Below, piece by piece: positions 8,456 through 16,897 of a stretch of DNA of 64,000 nucleotides (position 1 is the first letter of the stretch; each line of letters starts with the position of its first letter). The translations under genes and the position numbers were made by a program. The stretch covers positions 682,001-746,000 of the forward strand of contig NZ_JAGSHX010000001.1 of assembly GCF_018138715.1 (NCBI RefSeq), written 5' to 3'. Under the pieces are notes generated by a model, which was not told the DNA's origin, ran no database searches, and saw only the letters and a list, made by a program, of their open reading frames with translations. Source of the stretch: Streptomyces asiaticus. GTDB lineage: Bacteria; Actinomycetota; Actinomycetes; Streptomycetales; Streptomycetaceae.

Positions 8456-9372
8456 AGCTGGGATTCCTGACGGCCTGCCTGCCCGGCCTGCCCCTGGACG
8501 AGATCGCCGACTGGGCCGTGGCAGAGGGCTACCAGGCCCTTGAGGTGGCGGTGTGGCCGAGTACGGGTGGCCGCGACTTCGAGGCCTCGCACCTGCCGGT
8601 CGCCGGCTTCACGGACGCCGACGAGCAGCACACCCGTGAACTCCTCGACCGCACCGGACTGACGATCAGCTCACTCGCGTACTACGAGAACAACCTGCAC
8701 CCGGACCCGGCGACCCGCGAGTCGATCCGCACCCACCTCAAGCACGCCATCGACACAGCGGCTCGCCTCGGCGTGGACTCGGTCGGTACGTTCGTCGGCC
8801 GCGACCCGCGCCTGAGCGTGCTGGAGAACCTGCGCGAGGGCGAGAAGGTGCTGCCCGAGCTGGTGGAGTACGCGGGCGAGCGTGGCGTGAAGATCGTCAT
8901 CGAGAACTGTGTGATGGAGGGCTGGCACCCCGACGGATACCCCGGGAACCTCGCCTACTCGCCCGAGCTGTGGGAGTGGATGTTCGGCCTGGGCTTCTAC
9001 CTCAACTGGGATCCCTCGCACCTGACATGGATCGGCATCGACCCCCTTGAGACCATCGAGCCGTACCTCGACCGGATCGTCCACACCCAGGCCAAGGATG
9101 TGGAGCTGTTCCCGGGAAAGCGCAACCGCTACGGCTTTTTCGGCATCGTCGACAAGGGTGGCGACCCCTGGGCGACGGGCTGGTGGCGCTACCGCGTACC
9201 CGGTCTGGGGGAGGTCGACTGGCGCCACGTCATCGACCGCTTCCACGATCTGGGCTATACCGGCACGGTCTCCGTCGAACACGAGGACCCGGTGTGGGGC
9301 GGCACCCCTGAGAAGGTGAAGCAGGGGCTCAGGATCGCGCACCGGACGCTGAGCCCGCTCGTCGAGCCCTAG
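8452..9372 (+). CDS. Sugar phosphate isomerase/epimerase-like TIM barrel (second copy)
   Basis: A 306-residue TIM barrel, clearly different from the copy at 6162. Candidate metal ligands are Glu in IVIENCVMEG, Asp and His in LNWDPSHLTW, His in VHTQAKD and Glu in VSVEHEDPVW. The insert with KRNRYGFFGIVDKGG is typical of a widespread actinobacterial subgroup that occurs beside Gfo/Idh/MocA proteins. It starts at an ATG overlapping the previous stop (ATGA) and is the last gene of the operon. Two non-identical barrels with one flavin oxidase and one NAD enzyme match the gene content of C-glycoside and 3-keto-glycoside cleaving systems. Reaction not provable from sequence. Confidence 0.88.
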   Translation: MKLGFLTACLPGLPLDEIADWAVAEGYQALEVAVWPSTGGRDFEASHLPVAGFTDADEQHTRELLDRTGLTISSLAYYENNLHPDPATRESIRTHLKHAIDTAARLGVDSVGTFVGRDPRLSVLENLREGEKVLPELVEYAGERGVKIVIENCVMEGWHPDGYPGNLAYSPELWEWMFGLGFYLNWDPSHLTWIGIDPLETIEPYLDRIVHTQAKDVELFPGKRNRYGFFGIVDKGGDPWATGWWRYRVPGLGEVDWRHVIDRFHDLGYTGTVSVEHEDPVWGGTPEKVKQGLRIAHRTLSPLVEP

Positions 9373-9391
9373 CTGTTCTGGTCGGGTAGCC

Positions 9392-9411
9392 GGAGCCCAT
9401 TGCTGGGCCCC
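9392..9411 (+). terminator. Possible operon-end hairpin
   Basis: Eight-base arms GGAGCCCA and TGGGCCCC with one mismatch around a four-base loop, 20 bases after the last operon gene. There is no T-run. It could end the sugar operon. The group II intron terminates 12 bases further on, so the hairpin also lies in the intron's 3' exon. Confidence 0.4.
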
Positions 9412-9423
9412 GGCCCCCTCAGA

Positions 9424-9517
9424 GTGAAGTAGGCCGCCGACGAGGTGCCCGTGGCTCGGGTCCTTTTCCGACGGCCCCTTCCCGAACGGAACGGGCGAGT
9501 TTCCCCGCATTCCGCTC
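9424..9517 (-). ncRNA. Group II intron domains V and VI
   Basis: On the minus strand domain V occupies 9517-9484. Arms GAGCGGAA and TTCCGTTC pair over eight positions. After the two-sided bulge a GCGGG / CTCGC inner stem is capped by a GAAA tetraloop, which is the canonical catalytic hairpin. Domain VI follows: GAAG then GGGCCG on the 5' side pair with CGGCCU and CUUC on the 3' side. A single unpaired A seven bases from the 3' end is the expected branch-point adenosine. The intron ends CUUCAC. This places the 3' splice site at 9424/9423. Confidence 0.82.
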
Positions 9518-9525
9518 TCCAGTGA

Positions 9526-11316
9526 TCACGTCCGTTTGAGCGCAGTGGGCCGCCCGGAATGGATGTCTTCATGACAGCGGCGGCAGATCACCAAGGTTTT
9601 CCGCCGTCGCATCGCCATGAGGCGGACCCATGCCGGTTTCTCGCGCCGTCCTGGGCGGTTGAGGTCGGCGAGTTTGCGGACATGGTGCACTTCCAGGTGT
9701 GTCCGTGACTCGCAGAGCTCACAGCATTCGGCGAGGAGTCGATGAATCAGCTCGTTGCGCTTGCTGCTGGCCATGACGGGCTTGAGGTCGGTGAGGGTCG
9801 CTGTGCGCTGTCGTTTGAGCGGGATCCCCCCGAATCGGGCGACCAGTGGTTTCCTCCCTCGATCGCGTTCGACAGTGACCTGGAAACAGGTGCGCGGTCC
9901 TTCCGGCGTCTCGATCATGCTCTTGTACTTTCGAGCCGTCTTCGTGACCGTGCTGCGATGTTTCCCGGCCAAGGTCTTGAGCATCGAAGTCTCCATGACC
10001 CATCGGAGCTTGCCCAGGCGAAAGACGTCCTGGGCCAGAAGGTAGTACTGGACGACACCTTGAAACTCGGACTGGTACTTCGCAACGATGGTGAAGTCAT
10101 CGTCACGCATGACCGAACCTCTCAGCGCCGGTTTTCCCTTGCTCATGTAGAGCGCGCATCGCTGCCTGATCGCCTGCCTGGGCACAAACAGCCCAATGGA
10201 TCCATTGACTGCCCGTCGATTACGGGTGATCTTGTCGTTGGAGTATTGGGATTTGATGTCGTAGCCGAGGAAGTGCGCCGCCTGGCTGGTGGCGTGCGTG
10301 ATCAACGTCTTGGCCTCAGAAAGTTCCAGCTCGAGTTCCTCTCGCAGGAACGCCCGAATCTTTGACTTGATCTCCTCTGCTTCGTGCCTGGGCCCGGCGA
10401 ATCCCAGCAGCCAGTCGTCGGCATAGCGCACATACCGAAGCCGTCGATAGTCTGGATCATTGGGGTCTTGGCTCGGCAACGCTCGGCGCCGGGGTTCGAG
10501 CTCCCGCACCGATTTTCGGCAACCGCGCCGTCTCGCCCCTTGGATCCAGTGCTCCAACCGCCGGTATTCCCGGTTCGGTTGTCGACGCTGGCCGTGGTTG
10601 TATTCGGGCAGCAGCGACTGTTCAACGAACTGATCGAGCCGATCAAGGTAGATGTTCGACAGGATCGGGCTGGCCACTCCACCTTGCGGAGCACCGCTGA
10701 GTGTCGCATTCCAGCGCCAATCCTCCAGATATCCAGCCTTGAGCATGTGCCCGATCAGCCGGAGGAAACGGCCATCGTGGACTTTCTCCGACAGGATCGA
10801 CAGCATGACACTATGGTCAAGGCTGCCGAAGCAGTCGGAGATATCGCCCTCGACGAACCAATGGGTTCCCGTCCAATACCGTTCCACCTCACTCAGTGCG
10901 GTGTGACAGCCCCGGCCGGGACGGAAGCCGTGGGAGCGGTCGGAGAACTGGACGTCGTAGTACGCCTCTAGAAGCATGCGCACTACCTCGGCCACGAGCT
11001 TGTCCGACCAAGTCGGCAGTCCTAGCGGACGCTTCTTGGCTGATCCCTTCTTCTCGATGTATACGCGTCTCGCCGGGGACCATCGATAGCGCTCGCAGCG
11101 GAGCGATTCGATGATCCTCTGGATCTTCTCCAGGGACATGCCATCCACGGTTTCCCTGGTGGCCCCGGGAGTCATCGCTCCCTTGTTGGCATAGATGCGC
11201 CCGTAGGCCAGCAGAAACAACTCCGTGTTGAATAACTGCCGGTAGAGCCTTTCGACCGGCAAACCTCTCTCACCGCGCTTGCGGAGGACGCTCAGCACCG
11301 TTTCAGCACTCTGCAT
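9526..11316 (-). CDS. ltrA: Group II intron reverse transcriptase/maturase with HNH domain
   Basis: Intron-encoded protein of 596 residues that reverse-transcribes the intron, helps it splice and nicks the DNA target. The reverse transcriptase shows the finger/palm motifs GFRPGRGCHTAL, SGAPQGGVASPILSNIYL and the active-site box YVRYADDWLLGF. A maturase (X) region follows, and the C-terminus is an HNH endonuclease with zinc cysteines (CELCESRTHLEVHH and CRRCHEDIH). Length and all domains look complete with no stop or frameshift, so it may still be active. The stop lies a few bases before domain V, as is normal for an ORF in domain IV. Confidence 0.95.
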   Translation of the reverse strand: MQSAETVLSVLRKRGERGLPVERLYRQLFNTELFLLAYGRIYANKGAMTPGATRETVDGMSLEKIQRIIESLRCERYRWSPARRVYIEKKGSAKKRPLGLPTWSDKLVAEVVRMLLEAYYDVQFSDRSHGFRPGRGCHTALSEVERYWTGTHWFVEGDISDCFGSLDHSVMLSILSEKVHDGRFLRLIGHMLKAGYLEDWRWNATLSGAPQGGVASPILSNIYLDRLDQFVEQSLLPEYNHGQRRQPNREYRRLEHWIQGARRRGCRKSVRELEPRRRALPSQDPNDPDYRRLRYVRYADDWLLGFAGPRHEAEEIKSKIRAFLREELELELSEAKTLITHATSQAAHFLGYDIKSQYSNDKITRNRRAVNGSIGLFVPRQAIRQRCALYMSKGKPALRGSVMRDDDFTIVAKYQSEFQGVVQYYLLAQDVFRLGKLRWVMETSMLKTLAGKHRSTVTKTARKYKSMIETPEGPRTCFQVTVERDRGRKPLVARFGGIPLKRQRTATLTDLKPVMASSKRNELIHRLLAECCELCESRTHLEVHHVRKLADLNRPGRREKPAWVRLMAMRRRKTLVICRRCHEDIHSGRPTALKRT

Positions 11317-11633
11317 TGCGCATGCTTCCCTTCGCCGAACATCTCGATCACCTGGTGCCCTTCGCCCTGTGGTCCCGGTTTTCCCGGCCTCCTTGGCAGG
11401 TCGTTACTCCTGCGACTACTACGGCACCTCCGTCGCCATAGGGCTCGCGCCCCGTAGGCGATCCCGTGGTACGTCTTCGCTGTACGTATCGAGCACGACG
11501 TAGGCCGTTCACTCATCTCCTTGACCACCCTCGTTGGGCGGCGTTTCGCGCCATGGAGGTTGCCTCGGCTTCACGGTTCATGGCCGGGCATGACGCGACG
11601 TCGGTTTCAGACGTTATTCCGACGGGTGCGCAC

Positions 11634-11772
11634 TTTCACCACCGGAGATTGAACTTCAAGCAATCCAGCCTTGGCCTTATCGTGCGGGCCTTGCGGCACC
11701 CCGCCCTGAACGTCTCCAGACGGCCGCCGCTTTCCTGACATGCTCTTGTCCCCTCGCGCTTTCGCGTCCAGG
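11634..11772 (-). other. Unassigned segment between group II intron and IS element
   Basis: About 140 bases with no supported gene. On the minus strand a short frame can be read into the intron start, but it has no recognised homology. It is either the 5' exon of the intron, whose original host gene was destroyed by the IS insertions, or the missing 5' part of intron domain I. Confidence 0.4.
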
Positions 11773-11775
11773 TAA

Positions 11776-12649
11776 GAGCTTGTCTCACGTGGTGTCAGGT
11801 TGATGCGGCATGATGTTGCGCTATGGGTGTTGGTCTGTCGCAGCGGCTGGTTCCTGACGAACTCTGGTCGCTCGTTGTGCCGTTGCTTCCATCCTTCGCG
11901 TCCCGTCCGCAGGGTGGCGGAACGGCTCCGGTGGACGAGCGGGCCGTGTTCACGGCCGTGGTGTACGTGCTGACCAGTGGCTGTGCCTGGCGGCATTTGC
12001 CGGAGACGTTCGGCGTCTCGTCGGCCACCGCGCACCGCCGGTTCTCCGCGTGGACCGAGGCCGGTCTGTGGCGGCGGCTGCACCAGGCCGTCCTGGACGA
12101 GCTCGGGGCGCGAGGTGAGCTGGACTGGACCTCGGCCATCGTGGATGCGGCCTCGGTCCGTGCGAAAAAGGGGGATCGCTGACCGGGCGCAATCCGGTCG
12201 ACCGGGGCAAGAAGGGCAGCAAACTGCACGTCCTGTCCGACGCCCAGGGCTTACCCCTCGCCCTCGGCGTCTCCGGCGCGAACGTTCACGACAGCCAGGC
12301 ACTTCTGCCGCTGATCCTGGGCATTCCCGCGATCCGGTCCCGACGCGGACCGCGACGACGCCGGCCCGGCAGGCCCCGCGCGGACAAGGCGTACCACTCC
12401 ACCGAGCGCCTGACGTGGCTGCGCAACCGTGGCATCGTCCCACGTATAGCCCGTCCCGGAATCGAGTCCAGCGAACGCCTCGGCCGACACCGCTGGAAGA
12501 TCGAACGGTCGATCTCGTGGCTCTTCGGCTACCGGCGCCTGACCGTCCGATACGAACGAAAGGGCACACACTTCCTGGCCTTCCTCGGCCTCGCAGCCGC
12601 CCTGACCTGCTACAAAAAGCTCGCGAAACTCACCACGTAAGACAAGCTC
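11776..12649 (+). mobile_element. IS5-family insertion sequence (about 0.87 kb)
   Basis: Terminal inverted repeats of 19 bases are at 11776-11794 (GAGCTTGTCTCACGTGGTG) and 12631-12649, with one mismatch. They are flanked by the direct repeat TAA (11773-11775 and 12650-12652), the three-base TNA duplication typical of the IS1031/IS903-like part of the IS5 family. The right-hand TAA touches the first base of the neighbouring IS701-type element, so insertion occurred right against it. Confidence 0.88.
11823..12640 (+). CDS. IS5-family transposase made by -1 frameshifting
   Basis: Two overlapping frames encode one DDE transposase. Frame A (11823-12182, 119 residues) has the helical N-terminal domain (CAWRHLPETFGVSSATAHRR) and the first Asp (AIVDAASVRAKKG). 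Frame B continues at -1 to 12640 with NPVDRGKKGSKLHVLSD, the second Asp near ADKAYHS and the Glu region RHRWKIERSISWLFGYRRL. The A5G5 run at 12165-12174, just before the frame A stop, provides an AAAAAG slip site as in relatives. Both halves look intact, so programmed frameshifting is the likely mode rather than decay. Confidence 0.88.
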
Positions 12650-12652
12650 TAA

Positions 12653-14050
12653 TACTGCAACGGTGCTTGCCGTGACTGATGGCCAGGTCGGTCGTTGGTG
12701 TGGGTGTGGGTGGGGACCTTGCTGATGTCAGGTTGTGGGCGGCTGAACTGGACGCTGTGCATGAGCGGTTCGTGCACCGTTTCAGCAGATCGGAGCCCCG
12801 GGAGTCGGCACTTGCTTATATGCGGGGGCTGATCGCTCCGCTGCAGCGGAAGAACGGCTGGACGCTGGCGGAGGAAGCCGGCCATACGGGCCCGGACCGT
12901 ATCCACCGGATGCTGAACCGGATCGAGTGGGACGCCGACGAGGTGCTCGACGACGTGCGTCAGTACGTGGTCGACAACCTCGGCGACCCCGATGCCGTCC
13001 TGGTCGTGGACGACACGGGCTTCTTGAAGAAGGGGACGCGGTCGGCCGGGGTGCAGCGGCAGTACTCCGGCACCGCCGGGCGCACGGAAAATTGCCAGGT
13101 CGGCGTCTTCCTCGCCTATGCCACCGACCGTGGGCGGACGCTGATCGACCGGCGTCTGTATCTGCCCGCCTCCTGGACCGACGACCGCGAAAGGTGCCGC
13201 CGGGCCGGCATCGAGGACGAGGTCGCCTTCGAGACCAAGGTGGCCATGGCCAAGGCGATGGTCCGCCGCGCGCTCGCGGACAAGATCCCGTTTCGGTGGG
13301 TGACCGCGGATGCCGCTTACGGGTTCAGCAAAGGCTGGCGGTCGGAGCTGGAGCGGGCGGACGTCTTCCACGTCATGGCCACCACCCGGCACGACACCGT
13401 GGTCACCCGCTGGGCGATCGACCATCCCGTCCACGACCTGTTTCCCGGTCTTGCCCGGCAGAAATGGAAGCGCCGTTCCTGCGGCACCGGGGCCCACGGC
13501 CTGCGGATCTACGACTGGGCCCGTGTCGAGGTGCGGCCCTGGCACCGGCCCGACCGCCGCCACTGGGTGGTCGCCCGCCGCAGCGTTGCCCGCCCGCAAG
13601 AGATCTCCTACTACATCGCCTACTGCCCCACCGAGACCACGCTCGATGATCTGATCCGCATTGCGGGCAGCCGGTGGGCCATCGAGGAATGCTTCCAGAG
13701 CGCGAAGCAGGAGTGCGGCCTGGACGACTACCAGGTGCGTCGCTATCCCGGGTGGCACCGCCACATGACCCTCGCCATGGCCGCCCATGCCTGCCTGAGC
13801 GTCCTGCGAGCCCGTGAGCTGGATGCCGGGAAAGCAGAAACGGATCCTCCCAGCTCATCCACCTCAGCCTCGCCGAGATACGACGGCTGATCACCCGACT
13901 CACCGACCGCCGACCCACACCCGTCGAGCACATCCTGCACTGGTCGACCTGGCGCCGACGACGACAACACCAGGCCCGCACCAGCCACTACAAACGACGC
14001 GGACACAGCCCCTGACCTGCCCACCAGTCACGACAAGCACCGTTGCAGTA
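12653..14050 (+). mobile_element. IS701-family insertion sequence (about 1.4 kb)
   Basis: Inverted repeats at 12653-12677 and 14026-14050 match at 24 of 25 positions (ends TACTGCAACGGTGCTTG). They bracket one transposase gene. The left repeat runs to within a base of the transposase start codon. I could not find a convincing target duplication: the left flank is now the IS5-type element, and the right flank is CTTAAG. Confidence 0.88.
12679..14015 (+). pseudogene. IS701-family transposase with C-terminal frameshift
   Basis: The intact frame (12679-13890, 403 residues) shows the family catalytic sites: Asp in AVLVVDDTGFLKKG, Asp in WVTADAAYGFSKGW and Glu in SRWAIEECFQSAKQECGL. Near 13845 the natural continuation jumps to another frame, where LIHLSLAEIRRLITRL and LHWSTWRRRRQHQARTSHYK can be read to a TGA at 14013-14015. 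The current ORF ends instead in an unrelated Ser-rich tail. All catalytic residues lie before the shift, so activity is not excluded, but the tail typical of the family is lost. Confidence 0.8.
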
Positions 14051-14056
14051 CTTAAG

Positions 14057-14862
14057 TCAGGTGACCCAGAAACATTCCTCCAAGTTCCTCCCGATTGGGT
14101 CGGGGATACAACGAAGCGCCTCACGGCGCACACCGGCCGTGCGGGCTTTCCCCGCAGCTCGGCTCAAGCAAGCCCCATGGGCTTCGCAGGTCAGCAGGGT
14201 GTGTTCCGTTTGCCGTCGTTCGCGTGGTGTTGACGATGGCATTCGGAGTGCACGAGGCAGAGGTTCGTTGATCTTGTCCATCGGCGGCGGCGCCTTCGTT
14301 CGGCGGCGGGTGTGCCAGTAGTCCATCAGGGACGGATCATCCGGAGATGCCGTCCCTTTGACCATCCGGTGTCGGACGATGCCCGTCCAGGCCAGCTTGG
14401 GGAGAAAGTCTCCGTCCGTAACCGCTCCCGGAACCTCAGGACGGCTGCCTTGCTGGGTTTGATGAGCAGCTTCTCCCCGAAGCGGCGCACTGTGAAGCCC
14501 AGGATCCGAACCCCTCATGGAGGTGCACGACTCGGGTCTTCGCCTCATTGAAGTGAAGTCCCCGGGGCCTGAGCCATTCGTCCAGCCGCGTCCTGACCAG
14601 GTGCGCTTGGTCTTCACCGTGGCAGAGCACGACGAAGTCGTCGGCGTAACGGATCGGGACCGGAGAGTCCGGCATCGACCAGGACTCGCGTCCTTTCTCG
14701 GTCGAGTACCGGCAGCCTGTTCCACTCCATGCAAGGCAATGTTCAGCAGCAGAGGGCTGATCACGCCGCCTTGAGGAGTTCCCTCCTCAGTTGGCGCGAA
14801 TCGACCGCGATCCATCACCCCGGCCTTCAGCCACCCGTGGACCTGTTCCCTGGGGGGAACTG
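14057..14862 (-). pseudogene. Decayed second group II intron maturase with domain V remnant
   Basis: A different maturase lineage from the one at 9526. Readable pieces on the minus strand are [38 protein letters not shown], then in another frame [14 protein letters not shown] and [19 protein letters not shown], and later [19 protein letters not shown]. The pieces are joined by frameshifts and internal deletions, and the N-terminal half is absent. A degenerate domain V (GAGCCG, then GCGGG-GAAA-GCCCGC) is visible at 14131-14165, so the 3' end of this intron is retained. The left neighbour is the IS701 element; the right side abuts a P-type ATPase fragment. Confidence 0.8.
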
Positions 14863-15222
14863 CCGCGCCTCCAGGGCGAAGGCCGTACGGTCGCGATGGT
14901 GGGCGACGGTGTCAACGACGCTGCCGCCCTCGCCACCGCGGACCTGGGCCTGGCCATGGGAACGGGCACGGACGCGGCGATCGAAGCGGGCGACCTCACC
15001 CTCGTACGTGGTGACCTCCGGGTGGCCGCGGACGCGATCCGGCTCTCCCGGAAGACCCTGGGCACCATCAAGGGCAATCTCTTCTGGGCCTTCGGCTACA
15101 ACGTCGCCGCCCTGCCCCTGGCCGCCGCCGGCATGCTCAACCCGATGATCGCGGGCGCCGCGATGGCGTCCTCCTCGGTCTTCGTGGTGACCAACAGCCT
15201 GCGGTTGCGGTCCTTCACATGA
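14860..15222 (+). pseudogene. C-terminal fragment of a heavy-metal P-type ATPase
   Basis: About 120 residues remain of a CopA-like pump. The hinge motif [21 protein letters not shown], with its adjacent [14 protein letters not shown], is followed by the last two membrane spans ([20 protein letters not shown] and the stretch ending [12 protein letters not shown]). It has its own stop. The phosphorylation domain, metal-binding N-terminus and first six spans are missing; the frame begins at the junction with the group II maturase remnant. It cannot pump. A separate N-domain fragment of such a pump lies at 24975. Confidence 0.85.
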
Positions 15223-15271
15223 ATTGCTGACAGGACAAAGAAGTGCCGCGTACACAGCGCCGCTCATAAGG

Positions 15272-15297
15272 GGTGCCCGGTCGGTGGACCGGGCACC
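15272..15297 (+). terminator. Strong hairpin terminator
   Basis: Perfect 11-base arms (15272-15282 and 15287-15297) around a four-base loop, 50 bases after the ATPase fragment stop. It probably served the original ATPase operon. The following bases to 15453 contain no supported gene. Confidence 0.7.
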
Positions 15298-15453
15298 TCG
15301 CCGTCGAGGCGGCAGTGCTCTTCAGGATCCGCCGTCGAGACCCGCGAACATGCAGCAGCGCAGCGCGAGTGCGACGAACGGGCACTGGGGAGTGTCTGTG
15401 GCACTGGGCACCGGGCTGTGTTCCCCGAGCCACCCATGCGATGCAGTCGCGAC

Positions 15454-15693
15454 CTATTTGGCGTCGAAGATACCGGCCCGCCATGCCCCGACAACGATGA
15501 CGCACATGCTTCCCGCCAGATAAAAGGGTGAATGGCCGCCCGGGAGGATCGTCACGGCATCGGTGAACTCCTCGATCCAGTTGACCACCAACGTGATCAG
15601 GCTGAGCCCGAGAAGGGACCACCCGACGATCCGAGAGGCCCGGGAGCGGGTGTGCAGTCGGCTCACCCTGATCTTTTGTGCTTCCTTGGTCAT
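15454..15693 (-). CDS. Small two-span membrane protein coupled to lgt
   Basis: A 79-residue protein with a basic N-terminus and two hydrophobic helices (IVGWSLLGLSLITLVVNWI and FYLAGSMCVIVVGAWRAGIF). Its ATG overlaps the TGA of lgt (15690-15693), so translation is coupled. I do not recognise a characterised family; similar small proteins often sit in streptomycete metal-resistance clusters. It may assist membrane insertion or lipoprotein handling, but that is only a guess from the neighbour. Confidence 0.7.
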   Translation of the reverse strand: MTKEAQKIRVSRLHTRSRASRIVGWSLLGLSLITLVVNWIEEFTDAVTILPGGHSPFYLAGSMCVIVVGAWRAGIFDAK

Positions 15694-16553
15694 ACCACGG
15701 TTCTCTCTTCCGGATATGCGGGTGCGGGTGCGGTGTCCGAGTCCGTCGGGGCCTCGCGCTCACCGCGCCTCGCCGAACGGATGAGGAGGACCACAGCCGC
15801 GGAGAAGACGGTGATCGAGGTCCAGTCGTTGAGGCGAAGCCCCGCGAAGGTGTGGGCCTCGTCGATGCGCAGATACTCGATCCAGAAGCGGCCGACCGTG
15901 TACGAGGCGGCATAGAGGGCGAAGGTCTGGCCCCGCTTCAGGGCGAACCGCCGACCGGCCCAGATCAGCAGGAAGGCGACGCCGATGTTCCACAGGAACT
16001 CGTAAAGAAATGTCGGGTGGTACGTCGCGATATCGGGGCTGGCTCCTGGGCGATGCGCGGGGTCGATCCTCAGCCCCCACGGAAGCGTCGTTGGTCGCCC
16101 GTACAGCTCTTGGTTGAACCAGTTGCCCCAGCGGCCGACGGACTGGGCCAGGGCGAGGCCGGGTGCCACGGCGTCCGCGAAGTCGAGCAGGGAGACGCCT
16201 CGGCGTCGGCAGCCGATCCAGGCACCGAGCGCACCGAGCGCGACTGCGCCCCAGATGCCCAGTCCGCCCTCCCAGATCCGCAGGGCCTTCCATGGATTGC
16301 CGCCTTCGCCGAAGTAGGCGTCGGGACTGGTGATCACGTGGTACAGACGGCCGCCGACGATGCCGAACGGAACGGCCCAGATCGCGATGTCGTCGACTTC
16401 ATGGCGGTCGTGCCCGCGGGCGGCCCAACGTCGTCGGGTGAGCCAAACGGCCACGAAGATGCCCAGGATGATGCAGAAGGCGTACGCCCTCAGAGGCAGT
16501 GGCCCCAGGTGTACGACTCCTTGCGCCGGACTGGGCAGGTAGGCGAGTTGCAT
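15690..16553 (-). CDS. lgt: Prolipoprotein diacylglyceryl transferase
   Basis: Membrane enzyme that transfers diacylglyceryl from phosphatidylglycerol to the lipobox cysteine of prolipoproteins. Its 287 residues have seven or so spans and the Lgt signature GRWGNWFNQELYGRPT near residues 140-155, plus the conserved HPTFLYE and RFWIEYLR. Streptomycetes carry a housekeeping lgt elsewhere, so this is probably an accessory copy. It travels with two lipoproteins in the same island (19384 and 20228). A 15-base perfect dyad stands 22 bases upstream of the ATG, suggesting repressor control. Confidence 0.95.
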   Translation of the reverse strand: MQLAYLPSPAQGVVHLGPLPLRAYAFCIILGIFVAVWLTRRRWAARGHDRHEVDDIAIWAVPFGIVGGRLYHVITSPDAYFGEGGNPWKALRIWEGGLGIWGAVALGALGAWIGCRRRGVSLLDFADAVAPGLALAQSVGRWGNWFNQELYGRPTTLPWGLRIDPAHRPGASPDIATYHPTFLYEFLWNIGVAFLLIWAGRRFALKRGQTFALYAASYTVGRFWIEYLRIDEAHTFAGLRLNDWTSITVFSAAVVLLIRSARRGEREAPTDSDTAPAPAYPEERTVV

Positions 16554-16574
16554 CCAGTCAGCATACGCTTATCC

Positions 16575-16589
16575 GCTAAGTTACTTAGC
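16575..16589. promoter_or_regulatory. Palindromic operator candidate upstream of lgt
   Basis: GCTAAGT, one central T, ACTTAGC: a perfect dyad in an AT-rich patch directly ahead of lgt. A second imperfect dyad of similar flavour lies at 16749-16772 (TACTCGCTA and TAGCAGTA around seven bases). The 344 bases between lgt and the M56 gene hold no ORF I can support, only these sites. The nearby BlaI-type repressor is the obvious candidate binder. Confidence 0.5.
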
Positions 16590-16897
16590 AACAGTTTGGA
16601 TCGATCACCTCGAGGCAAGGCTCCCTCGGCCACGCCAGGAATGCCTTTCCTTCGTGCCTGGCAGCAGCGATCGGTACGGTGCCCCGGGCTCCGTACTGCA
16701 TCTCCGGCACTCCGGTACCCCCCGCTACGTTCTCGCCCCCCCTGCCGCTACTCGCTAAGCGGCATAGCAGTATGCTGTCGGCAGCACCTCGCTCACCGGG
16801 AGCCTCTGCTCGAGCGGCGCCCCTGGCGCAGGCAGGAAGGCGGGCCGGGGCTCCCGGGAGGTGTGTGGGCCAGGAGTCGGGGCGGGGGCCGGTGTGG

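Larger units (their letters stand above)
9424..11633 (-). mobile_element. Group II intron carrying a maturase (5' boundary tentative)
   Basis: The 3' end is well defined. Domain V and a domain VI stem with a bulged A lie at 9424-9517, and the intron ends in AC on the minus strand at 9424. A GTGCG start motif reads from 11633 on the minus strand. With that start only about 317 bases precede the maturase ORF, which is short for domains I-III. The true 5' end may therefore lie further up, towards or beyond the IS insertion at 11776, or the intron may be 5'-truncated. The element lies opposite to the sugar operon, just past its last gene. Confidence 0.65.

Noticed and set aside
12649..14056. Target-site duplication of the IS701 element
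   Set aside because: The flanks CTAA and CTTAAG do not give a clean repeat, and the left side was altered by the IS5 insertion.
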